From: Janthinobacterium psychrotolerans
GTDB taxonomy: Bacteria > Pseudomonadota > Gammaproteobacteria > Burkholderiales > Burkholderiaceae_D
Assembly: GCF_001677885.1 (NCBI RefSeq)
Contig: NZ_LOCQ01000054.1
Location: forward strand, 1 to 64,000
Length of the DNA stretch: 64,000 bases
Reading direction: 5' to 3'
The translations under genes were made by a program, and so were the position numbers. The stretch's first letter is position 1. Every line of letters starts with the position of its first letter. Below are positions 1-8,761 of the stretch, piece after piece. Below the pieces are notes generated by a model. That model made no database searches. It saw nothing but the letters and a program-made list of their open reading frames with translations, and had not been told where the DNA came from.

Positions 1-2
1 TG

Positions 3-249
3 GCTGTGAAGGGCTTGGCTCATGGCGCTGGTAGTTGGGTGACAGAATTCAACAGTGTACTCAAAAGCAACCTAGCCCTGAAAAATGGCAGGCTGCGAGT
101 GGGAATATGATCACCCATATCTAAACATCTACCCCCTGCCGCTCACCTTCAAGTTTGGTGACGGCGTCAAAATTTTTGCCCATACGTGCAAAGTCAAAGA
201 GGTTGTCTTAATGACCAGTCAAGGAACGTTTACCTACTCTTTTCGCTAA
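3..249 (+). pseudogene. C-terminal remnant of an unknown gene, frameshifted
   Basis: The window opens inside an open frame (positions 3-110) ending in TGA. A second frame, open from about position 82 to the TAA at 247-249, continues it naturally. The two join at the A5 run at 81-85: with one A fewer, the reading passes from ...SNLALK straight into MAGCEWEYDHPYLNIYP and runs 50 more residues to ...GTFTYSFR. Both parts read like folded protein, so I interpret this as the end of one gene broken by a homopolymer indel, or by a sequencing error. The alternative is a separate 54-residue ORF at 85-249, but it has no clear ribosome binding site. I recognise no family. Confidence 0.35.
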
Positions 250-390
250 CTAGCACGGAAATGAACCTGATTGTTCAGTTTGGCGTTTAGAAAAAATTAT
301 GCAACCATCAAGCTTGTTGTTTATGAGATGATCGCCGCGCTTGCATATTGGACCTGGGCAGATATTTTAATTTAACCAACATCTAAAAAT

Positions 391-1434
391 ATGAAAAAAA
401 ATATGCAATTTAGACTCGTGGCTTTGATCACGAGTGTGCTTCTCACTGGATGTGACAGTTCAGAAGTCAGTATCGTTAAAAAAATGACGGTTCCGCAAGA
501 TCAAACTCATACGTATGAAACAGCATTGTCTAACAGAGCGACCTGCGAGACCTCAGAGTGGCGCACGTTCAAGGACAATGCCAACCGGGAGGCTGTGGAG
601 TATCTGTGCGTCCTGAAGAACGGTGCCGAACTACTGGCCGCCAAGCGCGCATGGCAAATCAAAGAAATCCGCAGTGAATTTCAAAATTATTACCAAGCGA
701 TGGATCAACGTATCGAAGAGGCCAAGCAGCACCCTGCATTTTTGGAAAAAAGAGTCGTGGAATTGCAGGAAAAACTAGCTCAGGCTCAAGCCCAAGAGGC
801 CCAGGCCGATAAAGAAAACGGGGATAACGATCCTGTGCGCGCTATGCGCCGTGCCGCAGTCCGGAACGAAATGGGAGCCGTAGCAAGTGCTAAATTTTCA
901 GCGGAGCGGACTGAGCAGTCCCTGCTCGATGCAAAAGCCAACATGGAAGAAAATCTTGCCAGCTTACAGCGGGAAAAGGAGCGATTTCAGGAAGACGAAA
1001 AAAATGCCCTTGCCAGGATAGAGAAAAGCTACGGCGGTGTCGTCAAGGCCACTGAAGTTTTTCAATGGAGTGTCAAGGGTGAAGAAGTTTTTCCGGCTTG
1101 GTCTGGTGTTAAGCTTCAAAAACAAGATGGGGCCACAATCAGCTTGAACACGAACTGGGGCTTAACGATGCGTGATTTGCTCCACTACCGTGGCGACGAC
1201 CATGTGCGTTATGCGCTGGATATTCCAGGTGGTGTCGTTCTTGGGCAGTTGAATGCACCTAAACCGGAGGCTGCGCATCCGATACCAAATCCTGTTCAAC
1301 AACCCGGTAGCTCAAAAGAAACCTGCTATCAGGTCAAGCTCAAGGACTTCCGTAAGGGAATGGGGGAAGAATCGCCTGTAAACAATGAGATGATGAACGA
1401 GTGGCGTGCGGAGTGTGGTCTTCCAGCTGTCTAA
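391..1434 (+). CDS. Predicted lipoprotein with coiled-coil middle
   Basis: This 347-residue protein has a lipoprotein signal peptide: a basic start (MKKNMQF), a hydrophobic stretch and the lipobox LTGC with Cys21 as the lipidation site. Position +2 is Asp, the classical inner-membrane retention signal in E. coli, though that rule is less certain here. Residues about 90-215 are rich in Glu, Lys, Gln and Ala with heptad spacing and should form a coiled coil. A more globular part follows, with a short C-terminal segment containing two cysteines (ETCYQVKL and RAECGLP). Met5 is an alternative start, and the Shine-Dalgarno is weak. The codons are more AT-rich than in most of the window, suggesting transfer. 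The TAA stop is formed by the edge of an IS630 element. Function unknown. Confidence 0.72.
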   Translation: MKKNMQFRLVALITSVLLTGCDSSEVSIVKKMTVPQDQTHTYETALSNRATCETSEWRTFKDNANREAVEYLCVLKNGAELLAAKRAWQIKEIRSEFQNYYQAMDQRIEEAKQHPAFLEKRVVELQEKLAQAQAQEAQADKENGDNDPVRAMRRAAVRNEMGAVASAKFSAERTEQSLLDAKANMEENLASLQREKERFQEDEKNALARIEKSYGGVVKATEVFQWSVKGEEVFPAWSGVKLQKQDGATISLNTNWGLTMRDLLHYRGDDHVRYALDIPGGVVLGQLNAPKPEAAHPIPNPVQQPGSSKETCYQVKLKDFRKGMGEESPVNNEMMNEWRAECGLPAV

Positions 1435-1438
1435 GTAG

Positions 1439-1963
1439 TCAGACGAAATTTATTGTGAATGCAGTTCCGAAACCGTTCATCAGGGATTCCACCTCGCTCA
1501 GCAATTCACTTCCTTTCAGCCCGGCAAAACGGCGCCAGAAATACTTGGCCTGTTTCCACAGGATCTCGATGCGATTCAGCTCCGGGCTGTAAGGGGGCAA
1601 GTAATATAGAAACAGCCCCTGCGCCATCCATTTTCGTCGGCATTTCTCAATCTGCGGCCCCTTGTGAAATGACGCATTGTCCAGTACGACAATGCGCGGC
1701 ACGCTATGTTTTTGTGCCGCGAGTTCGTCGAAGAAAGCGATCACGTCGTCGCGTACTGTCGGCCGACGTTGCGTTCGCCAGTGCAGCTTGTGGTCATGGC
1801 TTAGCGCACCCATAACATTCACGCGCTCGCCATGTGACAGCGGTTCCACTCCACGCGTCTGTCCAATCGGCGACCAGCCCGACTGAATCGGCGGATTCGG
1901 GCTGAAACCGGACTCGTCATAAAACAGCAGTTCGCACTGTCCGGCACAAGCCTGTTGATCCAA
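1439..1963 (-). CDS. IS630 transposase, C-terminal frame (DDE domain)
   Basis: Catalytic DDE part, homologous to the RNase-H-fold superfamily domain of IS630 transposases. The triad is visible: Asp in LLFYDESGF, Asp in IVVLDNASFHKG, and Glu in PPYSPELNRIEILW. The frame is open upstream to the slippery site at 2010-2017 and has only a TTG at 1963 as a possible start, with no Shine-Dalgarno. Expression by -1 frameshifting from the upstream frame is therefore more likely than independent initiation. The C-terminus ends within a few bases of the left end of the element. All three acidic residues are present, so the element could be active. Confidence 0.85.
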   Translation of the reverse strand: MDQQACAGQCELLFYDESGFSPNPPIQSGWSPIGQTRGVEPLSHGERVNVMGALSHDHKLHWRTQRRPTVRDDVIAFFDELAAQKHSVPRIVVLDNASFHKGPQIEKCRRKWMAQGLFLYYLPPYSPELNRIEILWKQAKYFWRRFAGLKGSELLSEVESLMNGFGTAFTINFV

Positions 1964-1971
1964 CTCGCCGA

Positions 1972-2442
1972 TTATCCGTGCAGCCTTGCCGAAAGCTTCC
2001 GGTGGATGCTTTTTTTTAGACTGTAGCGGTAGCGCTTGTAGCTGAACTGCATCTCGTGCAGATATCGTCTTGCCGTTTCCTGGCTAATGGCTGGCAAGCC
2101 TTCCGTTTGCGCCAGGGTCCGTAGCAGACTGTTGGCGCTGCCCCCATCGGCTTGCGCCAATGCCCGTAGTGCTTCTTGCTGTTCGGCCGTCCACTTGCGT
2201 TTGCGGCCGGTATGACGGCCTTCATAAAGACCCATCAGCCCTTGCTTGTTCCAGCGTTGCCGCCATGCTTCAATGCTGTTCAGATGAACATGGAATTCGT
2301 TCGCGGTTTGCTGCAAAGTCAGTCCCTGGCTCAATCGAACGATCGCTTGGGCACGTATCCGTACACGGGGGTGCGGATGAAAAACACCCATGTCGCGCAA
2401 TGTTTGCTGTTCAGCCTGTTGTAGTATCAGTAGTTTCATCAC
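1972..2442 (-). CDS. IS630 transposase, N-terminal frame (HTH domain)
   Basis: First frame of the transposase, 156 residues. It contains a helix-turn-helix (RIRAQAIVRLSQGLTLQQTA followed by NEFHVHLNSIEAWRQRW) and the winged-helix linker typical of IS630 and Tc1/mariner enzymes, which binds the terminal repeats. Translated alone it ends 14 codons after an A8 run. A -1 slip on that run continues into the catalytic frame as ...KKHPPEAFGKAARIIGELDQ, giving a fused product of about 334 residues. The family commonly uses this arrangement to limit transposase production. Confidence 0.85.
   Translation of the reverse strand: MMKLLILQQAEQQTLRDMGVFHPHPRVRIRAQAIVRLSQGLTLQQTANEFHVHLNSIEAWRQRWNKQGLMGLYEGRHTGRKRKWTAEQQEALRALAQADGGSANSLLRTLAQTEGLPAISQETARRYLHEMQFSYKRYRYSLKKSIHRKLSARLHG
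2009..2017 (-). other. Programmed -1 frameshift slippery run in IS630
   Basis: Read on the minus strand, the two transposase frames meet at eight A followed by G. The zero frame reads CTA AAA AAA AGC and the -1 frame reads AAA AAA AAG CAT. A7G is a well-known bacterial -1 slippery motif in insertion sequences. The frame relation of the two ORFs (-1) and the conserved IS630 sequence resuming immediately after the run support slippage here. Confidence 0.72.
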
Positions 2443-2508
2443 ATCAACTCCTGCATCATTGCCTATCAGGCTTTGACAGCAAAAATTGACGAATTACTTA
2501 GCATGACG

Positions 2509-2551
2509 AAAAAAGTTGGACGGACATCATTGTCCGGGCTAACGTTTTTTA
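2509..2551. terminator. Hairpin terminator formerly next to the lipoprotein gene
   Basis: An A6 tract and GTT are followed by the perfect stem CGGACA, loop TCAT, TGTCCG, then AAC and a T6 tract. The arrangement is nearly symmetric and could end transcripts in both directions. Before the IS insertion it would have lain about 8 bp after the lipoprotein stop codon, so it is probably that gene's own terminator, now moved 1.07 kb away. Confidence 0.55.
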
Positions 2552-2733
2552 GTACACGGTGGTAGATAGATCAACGGTGGAATTGGGTATCTTGAGGTCC
2601 AATGCCACTGGCTATTGACTTGTTCGCTACTATCATGGCTTGTTAGTACAAACAAATAGAGACCGGATGCTTCGCTAGTTCAGGAATTATCCGGGCTCTG
2701 AACAACCCCTCCGCACCCATTCCCTCCGCACCG

Positions 2734-3024
2734 CTATGAATCCTTGCGCGTCATCCGCTCAATCACCTTCACCATGCCCATGAACAATGCTGCATACACT
2801 GCGGCGCCGATGCCCCAGACGATAAAAGCCGTCAACAAATCGGCCCAGATCCAGGTGACGATAAACAGAACGGGGCTGCTCAAGACGGTCAGGTAGCCGC
2901 TGGTAAACAGGATGAAGCCGTTCGCGCCTTGGAAGCCGCTGCGCGCGCCGCTGATTTCGATCAGGCTTGCCAGCAACAGAAGGCCGACGACAACGCCTGC
3001 CCATATGGTCCAGAACAGTGACAT
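2734..3024 (-). CDS. Small membrane protein of unknown function
   Basis: A 96-residue protein with about three hydrophobic helices: residues 2-22 (LFWTIWAGVVVGLLLLASL), about 35-62, and about 66-88 (LLTAFIVWGIGAAVYAALF), then a basic tail (VIERMTRKDS). I chose the ATG at 3024 because AAGGAA lies a few bases upstream. The frame is open further to 3225, but the extra 67 residues are basic, low-complexity and lack a good ribosome site. It is transcribed divergently from the 748-residue membrane protein. No family recognised. Confidence 0.6.
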   Translation of the reverse strand: MSLFWTIWAGVVVGLLLLASLIEISGARSGFQGANGFILFTSGYLTVLSSPVLFIVTWIWADLLTAFIVWGIGAAVYAALFMGMVKVIERMTRKDS

Positions 3025-3247
3025 GTTTTGTTTCCTTGACTTGATATTCTGATATTTTAGCTTCTGGCACGCTGCCTCGATCAGCGATGCAGGCACCACA
3101 CTTTGCTGGCCCGATACCGACCTGCGTATTGCACGCCTTGCGCGCTGTTTCAGCAAGCCAATTTTGGATTTTTGTTGCAATTTAGCATTATAATCAATAC
3201 AAACTTCATAACATTTTTCATTCAATCAAAATAGAGGAACCTCGTCC

Positions 3248-5494
3248 ATGTCACCTGCGTCACTGTCGCTATTGTTGTTGGGCCTGGCAGCCGTACCTTT
3301 CGCCGTGGTATGGATATTTCGAAAATCGGAACATGACGGCTGGTTGTATTTGCTGGCCTCGATCTCCATCCTGTTCCTGACGGCGTCCCTGCTGGCCTGG
3401 GCGCCGGTGGCCTATGAAGCTTTGGGTGGCACGTCATTCATGCCAACGTCCGATGGCGAAGGGGCGTTCGACAGCCAGTCCTACAGCGGCTTCCTGCAGA
3501 TCCTGTTTGGCGTACCGGTCGCCGTCGCCGGTTCCCTTTACGCGATTTTGCTGGCGCGGCAAAGCGAACGGCAGTCGAACCTGTTCAATGCCTACGAAAT
3601 CGGAAAAAACTTTCGCGACCGCGTCGAACAACGCAATGTCATCCTGGGACGGTTTGCCACCTCTCTGCGTGATATTAACAATACCGCCTTCATCCTGATG
3701 GCCCAGGTCGAGCGCGCACTTTCCGTACTGCCTGCGGCAGGCGATACACGGGAAATGGCGGTGCTTCGCATCACCAAGGAAAAGGGCAAGATGGAAGATG
3801 GGCTTGTCATGCTGCGTACGGCGCTGCAGGATTATCGTGATGCGACCATCGCTGTCCAGGCAGCCAATATCAAACTCGACCCGCAGTGGCGTGCACCGTT
3901 CGACACCATCGGCTGGCAGTTCTATGGCCGCCCCTCGGCTGCACAGGGAAGCGCTGATCTTGCCGCCCCTTTCCCGCATGCGCCTGCCGGGACGGATTTC
4001 ATTGACTCTTTCCTGTCACGCGACTATCAGGCCGCAGCCGACCGTTTCATTGTCAGGGCTTATCAGTTGAGTGCGGAGAATATGGTACGCACTCGTCTTG
4101 AGCGCATGGTCCAGAGTATCGTGCGCTGGTCAGAGGATGATGCACTGCGAGCCGATTACAAGCAGGTGCGCGATATCATCGTTGGTGGTGGGCTGGCAAC
4201 GGCAAACATCAGTGGCGCATCGGACTACGTGGGATTTCGTTTCATCGGCCCGGCGCTGATCAGAGCCGACAACGCCATTACCAACGGCGATTCATGGCGC
4301 CTGCCGATGCGCGTTGATATAGGATCGGCGATCCTGCTCGACTCTTTCCTGGCATTGCCAGACAAGCAGCAATCCGAACTCGAGATTCGCCAGTGGGACG
4401 AATGGGAGGTGCTGGGCAAGGTAATGAGTGCAGCCGAACGCGAGAAAATGCTCGCCACGATCGCCGGGGCCGGGCAATATTTTCCGAAGAACTTTACCGA
4501 TGAAGTGGCGCGAATTCAATCTCTCTATGCTTATAGCTCGGAGCCGGATATGGCGGCGCAACAACGGCAGATGAATCGGGCACGCCTCTCGTATTGCGCG
4601 CTGTTTCATCCGATGCCGCCGCAATGGATGGAAGGTACCTTTGATGAGCTTGCGGCGCAAGTACTGAGCGAAGCCCCGCCCACCAGGCAAGAACTGGAAG
4701 AGCGCATCGCATCGCTGGCGGTCGGCATTCATCTCTTCCGCATGAATGATGTCCGCAGCGCCAGCATGCGCGCCATGAATGCGATCATGCAGTCCATGGC
4801 TGGGGCGGTCGAGCGCCAGTTCCTGCAGCTTGGCGGCGAGGGATTGAACAGCTGGCGCCGGTGCCTTCTGGTCAGCTGGGCGCAGCATCGGGATGTGGAC
4901 ATGCGCAAGGCTGTATGCGATCAACTGCAACAGCAACTGGCAAACAGCGCCGATACCGTACTGATCGTGCAACTGCACCTCGACTTGTTCGACTGTTACA
5001 CCTTCCTCGAACAGCCGAACCTTGCATCGAGCCACTTCAACCATGCCAAGACATTGCTCAACGGCATGAGCAAGGCCGAACTCGGCAAAACACCATGGTT
5101 TGGCATGCACCAGTTGCAGGATCCTGACACATGGCTCAATGCGCAGATCGTGCTGTTCGGCCTCTGGTTCGCTGGATATCTCATGAAGCAGGACGGCGAC
5201 CTCACCTTTGACGGCAACTCGATCAGCGAAGTGGAGGTGGCCATGCCCAATGGCTTTCTGCCGCTGGTCTGGCTGGACCTGGTGCGCAAGGGACTGATCA
5301 GCACGCAGGCGGGAGTAACGGTGGGGCTGTGTCCTGCCAGCGAAGACAACTATTTTGGCGGACTGATCGATCCTGATCAGGGCAGCTGGCAATGGGATCC
5401 GGCGGCGGTCTCCAGCGAAGTGGCTCGTTTGATACAGGAAGCGAACGCACACACCGGCTATCTGGATTACCTGTACCAGCAATCGAGCAGTTGA
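3248..5494 (+). CDS. Large membrane-anchored protein of unknown function
   Basis: A 748-residue protein starting behind a clear GAGGAA ribosome site. Three hydrophobic segments lie at the N-terminus: residues about 3-24, 32-54 and 83-103 (LFGVPVAVAGSLYAILLA). After them comes a charged helix (RQSERQSNLFNAYEIGKNF) and roughly 620 residues of mostly helical soluble sequence without a motif I recognise. The layout, a small multipass anchor and a large cytoplasmic or periplasmic domain, resembles sensor or scaffold proteins, but nothing supports a specific role. It faces a divergent small membrane protein at 2734-3024. Confidence 0.75.
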   Translation: MSPASLSLLLLGLAAVPFAVVWIFRKSEHDGWLYLLASISILFLTASLLAWAPVAYEALGGTSFMPTSDGEGAFDSQSYSGFLQILFGVPVAVAGSLYAILLARQSERQSNLFNAYEIGKNFRDRVEQRNVILGRFATSLRDINNTAFILMAQVERALSVLPAAGDTREMAVLRITKEKGKMEDGLVMLRTALQDYRDATIAVQAANIKLDPQWRAPFDTIGWQFYGRPSAAQGSADLAAPFPHAPAGTDFIDSFLSRDYQAAADRFIVRAYQLSAENMVRTRLERMVQSIVRWSEDDALRADYKQVRDIIVGGGLATANISGASDYVGFRFIGPALIRADNAITNGDSWRLPMRVDIGSAILLDSFLALPDKQQSELEIRQWDEWEVLGKVMSAAEREKMLATIAGAGQYFPKNFTDEVARIQSLYAYSSEPDMAAQQRQMNRARLSYCALFHPMPPQWMEGTFDELAAQVLSEAPPTRQELEERIASLAVGIHLFRMNDVRSASMRAMNAIMQSMAGAVERQFLQLGGEGLNSWRRCLLVSWAQHRDVDMRKAVCDQLQQQLANSADTVLIVQLHLDLFDCYTFLEQPNLASSHFNHAKTLLNGMSKAELGKTPWFGMHQLQDPDTWLNAQIVLFGLWFAGYLMKQDGDLTFDGNSISEVEVAMPNGFLPLVWLDLVRKGLISTQAGVTVGLCPASEDNYFGGLIDPDQGSWQWDPAAVSSEVARLIQEANAHTGYLDYLYQQSSS

Positions 5495-5626
5495 GCAGTT
5501 GGGCGGATGCATGTCACATCACGCGACGCCGCGTCGACAATCAGGGGCCAAGTTGAAGGACGGTCACCGGTAGCACTTGTCGGCACGGCGATACCGCCGT
5601 GGTCGTTTTCGCGCGGATGGCTCGTC

Positions 5627-5632
5627 TATAAT
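5627..5632 (+). promoter_or_regulatory. -10 element for the sensor kinase gene
   Basis: A perfect TATAAT lies 40 bases before the ATG at 5673. No good -35 hexamer is visible. Its position makes translation from the in-frame ATG at 5577 unlikely and supports the later start, which begins directly with a signal peptide. Confidence 0.45.
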
Positions 5633-5672
5633 CGTCTCCCATCTCAACCGCCGCTCACGCGCACTTTCATCC

Positions 5673-8663
5673 ATGCTCCCTCGCCTGCCGCGTGTCCTGC
5701 TGCTTGCCGTTTCCCTGGCGGCGCTCCATCTGTGCGCGGCGGGTGCCCCCGCACCGGCGCCGGCGCCGCTGCTGTCCGACTACAGCCATAGCGCCTGGGG
5801 CGCAGTGCAGGGGGCGCCGGTTGATGTGCTGAAGTTTGCCCAAGGTAAAGATGGCTGGCTGTGGATCGCCACCGCCACCGGCTTGTACCGCTACGATGGC
5901 GTGCATTTCGAGCGCACCGACAGCGTGTATGGGCACCGGCTGCCCTCGTCGAATGTGCTGGGGCTGGCGATCGCGCCGGACGGCGCCATCTGGATCGGCT
6001 ACCGGCTCGGCGGCGTGACGGTGTTTCGCCCGGACGGCGCGCGCAACTACGGCGCGGCCGAAGGACTGCCGACAGGAGCCGTGCTGCATATCGAGCGGGC
6101 GCCCGACGGCGCCATCTGGGTCGGCACGCGCGACGGCGCGGCGCGGCTGGCGCCGGGGGCGGAGCGCTTCGAGGCCCAAGGCGAGAACGTCGGGCTGCCG
6201 ACGCGGCGCGTCTACCAGGTGCTGTTCGGGCGCGACGGCACGCAGTGGATGGGCACCATGTATGGCGTGTTTTTCCGCAAGCCGGGCCAGGCGCGTTTTT
6301 CACACGCCTGGCCGCGCACCATGCTCGTCAGCATGGCCGAAGCGCCCGACGGCGCCATCTGGGCGGTCGACAACGAGAACCATTACTACCGCGTGCGCAC
6401 CAGCGAGCCGCCGGGCAAGGGGCCGTTGCAGCCCGACGCCATCGGCAACGGCATGCGTTTCGACCGCGACGGCACCATGTGGCTGTTCAGCGCGGACGGC
6501 ATCGAGCGCAAGTTCGTGCCCGGCGGGCCTGTCCTGCCGGCGCAGCGGCTGACGCGGCAGAACGGCATCAGCGGCCCGCTGCCGCAATCGAGCTTCCAGG
6601 ACCGCGAAGGCAACCTGTGGTTCGGCACTTCGGCCGGGCTGGACCGCCTGCGGCCGAACCGTCTCAAGACCTTGCCGGTGGCCGAACCGTTCGACCATCC
6701 GGGCATGCTGCCGGGACCGGACGGCGATGTGTGGATCGGCGACTACGCGGGCGACATCCGCAGCTTCACGGCCGATGGCGTGAAAAAGGTCGAATTGAAG
6801 GGGCATCTGGCGGCCAGCCACTGGGCGCCCGATGGCAGCTTATGGCTGGGCAATGAGCTGGGCCTGCATCACCGCGCCGCCGATGGCGTGTTTACGGCGG
6901 TGGCGCTGCCCCCTGGCGTGGCCGGCCTCGATCCGCAGGCGCTGCAGCAGGACCGCGCGGGCGACCTGTGGGCCGCGTTTTCGGGCGGCGGACTGTTTCG
7001 CCGCACCAGCGGGAGCTGGATCAGGGATGGCGGCTTGTCCGGCCTGCCCACGGTGCTGACCACGGCCATGGCGATGGATGGGCAGGGCACGGTCTGGCTG
7101 GGCCACGCCGACAATACCATCAGCCTGGTCAAACAGGACCAGCACGACGGCGCCGTCAAGCAGCTGGGTGCGCGCGACGGCCTGCAGTTGGGCGCCGTGC
7201 TGCAGCTGTACCGCGATGGCGGCAGCATGTGGGCCGGCGGCGAGCACGGTGTGGCGCTGTACCGCGCCGGCCGTTTCCTTCCCTTGCGCGGGCGCCAGGA
7301 CGACACCTTTCGCGGCGTGTCGGGCATGCTGCGCCTGCCCGATGGCGACCTGTGGCTGCATGGCGCGGACGGCATCTATCACATCACCGCCAGCAGCCTG
7401 GCAAGCTGGCTGGCCGACACCGCCAGGCCGGTGGAGTTCGAACGATTCGACGCGCTCGACGGCCTGCAGGGCCATGCCGCACAGCTGCGTCCCCTGCCCT
7501 CGATGATCCGCGCGCCCGACGGCAAGCTGTGGTTTGCCACCGCCGCCACCATCGCCATGCTCGACCCGGCCCATATCCGCCGCAACGCCTTGCCGCCGCC
7601 CGTGCAGATCCACAGCGTGCTGGCCGATGGCAAACCCTGGACGGCGCAGGCCGGCCAGCCGTTGTCGCTGCCGCAGGGCAGCAAGAACCTGCAGATCGGT
7701 TTTACGGCGCTGAGCCTGTCCATGCCCGAGCGCGTGCGCCTGCGCTACCGGCTCACCGGGGTGGACGCCGGCTGGCAGGAAGCGGTGGGACGGCGCGAGG
7801 CGTATTACACCAACCTGGGGCCAGGCAGCTACCGCTTCGAGGTGCTGGCCGCCAATGAAGACGGCGTGTGGAACACGCAGGGCGCGCGGATGGACATCGC
7901 GATCGCGCCCACCTTCGTGCAGACGGCGTGGTTCAAGCTGCTGCTGGCGCTGGCCGGCGCGCTGCTGCTGTATGGCGGCTATGTGCTGCGCATCCGCAGC
8001 CTCAAGCGCAGCATGCACGCGCGGCTGCACGAGCGCTTGCAGGAACGCCTGGCCGAACGCTCGCGCATCGCCCGCTCGCTGCACGACACCCTGCTGCAAA
8101 GCGTGCAGGGGCTGATCCTGTCATTTCACGCGCACGCGCACATGCTGCCGCAGGGCACGCGCGAACGGGCGCGCCTCGATGGTACCTTGAACCTGGCCGA
8201 CCAGCTGCTGATCGAAGGGCGCGACCAGATCATGGATCTGCGCGCCGTCGCCCCGCCCGATGAACTGCGCCTGGCATTGCAGCAGTTCGGCAAGGGCCTG
8301 GCCGAGCACCGCGCCCATGCGTTCGAGGTGCGCGTGAGCGGCGTGTGCCGCCGCCTGCAGCCCTGCGTGCACGATGAAATCTATGCGATCGCGCGCGAAG
8401 CGCTGTTCAACGCCTCGCGCTATGCCGACGCGGCGCATATCGTGCTGGAACTGGACTACGCCGAGCAGGCCTTTATTCTGCGCGTGCACGATGACGGCTG
8501 CGGCCTCGATGACGCGGTGGCGCAAGCGGGACGGCCCGGCCACTGGGGCCTGGTCGGCATGCGCGAGCGCGCCGCCAGCATCGAGGCTAGCCTGAGCATC
8601 ACCAGCCGGCCCGGCGCCGGCACGCAGATCGAAGTGAACGTGCCGGGCCGGCTGGCCTATTGA
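5673..8663 (+). CDS. Beta-propeller sensor histidine kinase (HisKA_3 type)
   Basis: A membrane sensor kinase of 996 residues. Order: signal peptide (about 1-28); two-component propeller repeats with the recurrent pattern DG.(I/L)W(I/V)G over about 35-640; a Y_Y_Y domain (about 655-730, with YYTNLGPGSYRF); one transmembrane helix (about 747-767, LLLALAGALLLYGGYVL); a HisKA_3 dimerisation domain with phospho-acceptor His804 in SLHDTLLQ; and a HATPase domain with N box (EALFNASRYADA) and G box (DDGCGLDD, GHWGLVGMRER). This architecture belongs to the periplasmic-propeller kinases that sense glycans or other extracellular ligands. I see no response regulator next to it; the partner is probably a NarL/LuxR-type regulator elsewhere. 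Confidence 0.92.
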   Translation: MLPRLPRVLLLAVSLAALHLCAAGAPAPAPAPLLSDYSHSAWGAVQGAPVDVLKFAQGKDGWLWIATATGLYRYDGVHFERTDSVYGHRLPSSNVLGLAIAPDGAIWIGYRLGGVTVFRPDGARNYGAAEGLPTGAVLHIERAPDGAIWVGTRDGAARLAPGAERFEAQGENVGLPTRRVYQVLFGRDGTQWMGTMYGVFFRKPGQARFSHAWPRTMLVSMAEAPDGAIWAVDNENHYYRVRTSEPPGKGPLQPDAIGNGMRFDRDGTMWLFSADGIERKFVPGGPVLPAQRLTRQNGISGPLPQSSFQDREGNLWFGTSAGLDRLRPNRLKTLPVAEPFDHPGMLPGPDGDVWIGDYAGDIRSFTADGVKKVELKGHLAASHWAPDGSLWLGNELGLHHRAADGVFTAVALPPGVAGLDPQALQQDRAGDLWAAFSGGGLFRRTSGSWIRDGGLSGLPTVLTTAMAMDGQGTVWLGHADNTISLVKQDQHDGAVKQLGARDGLQLGAVLQLYRDGGSMWAGGEHGVALYRAGRFLPLRGRQDDTFRGVSGMLRLPDGDLWLHGADGIYHITASSLASWLADTARPVEFERFDALDGLQGHAAQLRPLPSMIRAPDGKLWFATAATIAMLDPAHIRRNALPPPVQIHSVLADGKPWTAQAGQPLSLPQGSKNLQIGFTALSLSMPERVRLRYRLTGVDAGWQEAVGRREAYYTNLGPGSYRFEVLAANEDGVWNTQGARMDIAIAPTFVQTAWFKLLLALAGALLLYGGYVLRIRSLKRSMHARLHERLQERLAERSRIARSLHDTLLQSVQGLILSFHAHAHMLPQGTRERARLDGTLNLADQLLIEGRDQIMDLRAVAPPDELRLALQQFGKGLAEHRAHAFEVRVSGVCRRLQPCVHDEIYAIAREALFNASRYADAAHIVLELDYAEQAFILRVHDDGCGLDDAVAQAGRPGHWGLVGMRERAASIEASLSITSRPGAGTQIEVNVPGRLAY

Positions 8664-8761
8664 AGGCTGGTCAAGCGTACACGGCGGCGGCAGGGATTAT
8701 TGTAGGATGGCCAGAATGCCGTTTCAACCACCGCCTTCGTCCCACTTATTGAAAGACCACC

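Larger units (their letters stand above)
1432..2500 (-). mobile_element. IS630-family insertion sequence
   Basis: A complete element of about 1.07 kb bounded by TA at 1432-1433 and 2499-2500, the target dinucleotide duplicated by IS630/Tc1-type transposases. The ends are short imperfect inverted repeats: reading inward, both begin TAAGTA, with scattered matches over the next 20 bases. It carries one transposase encoded in two overlapping frames on the minus strand. Removing the element and one TA fuses the lipoprotein stop region to GCATGACG at 2501, which regenerates a TAG stop, so the host gene was not truncated. Exact ends are inferred from the TA rule and the repeat ends. Confidence 0.8.

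Noticed and set aside
1439..2442. Transposase as a decayed pseudogene
   Set aside because: The frames join at a classical -1 slippery run and all DDE residues remain, so programmed frameshifting is simpler.
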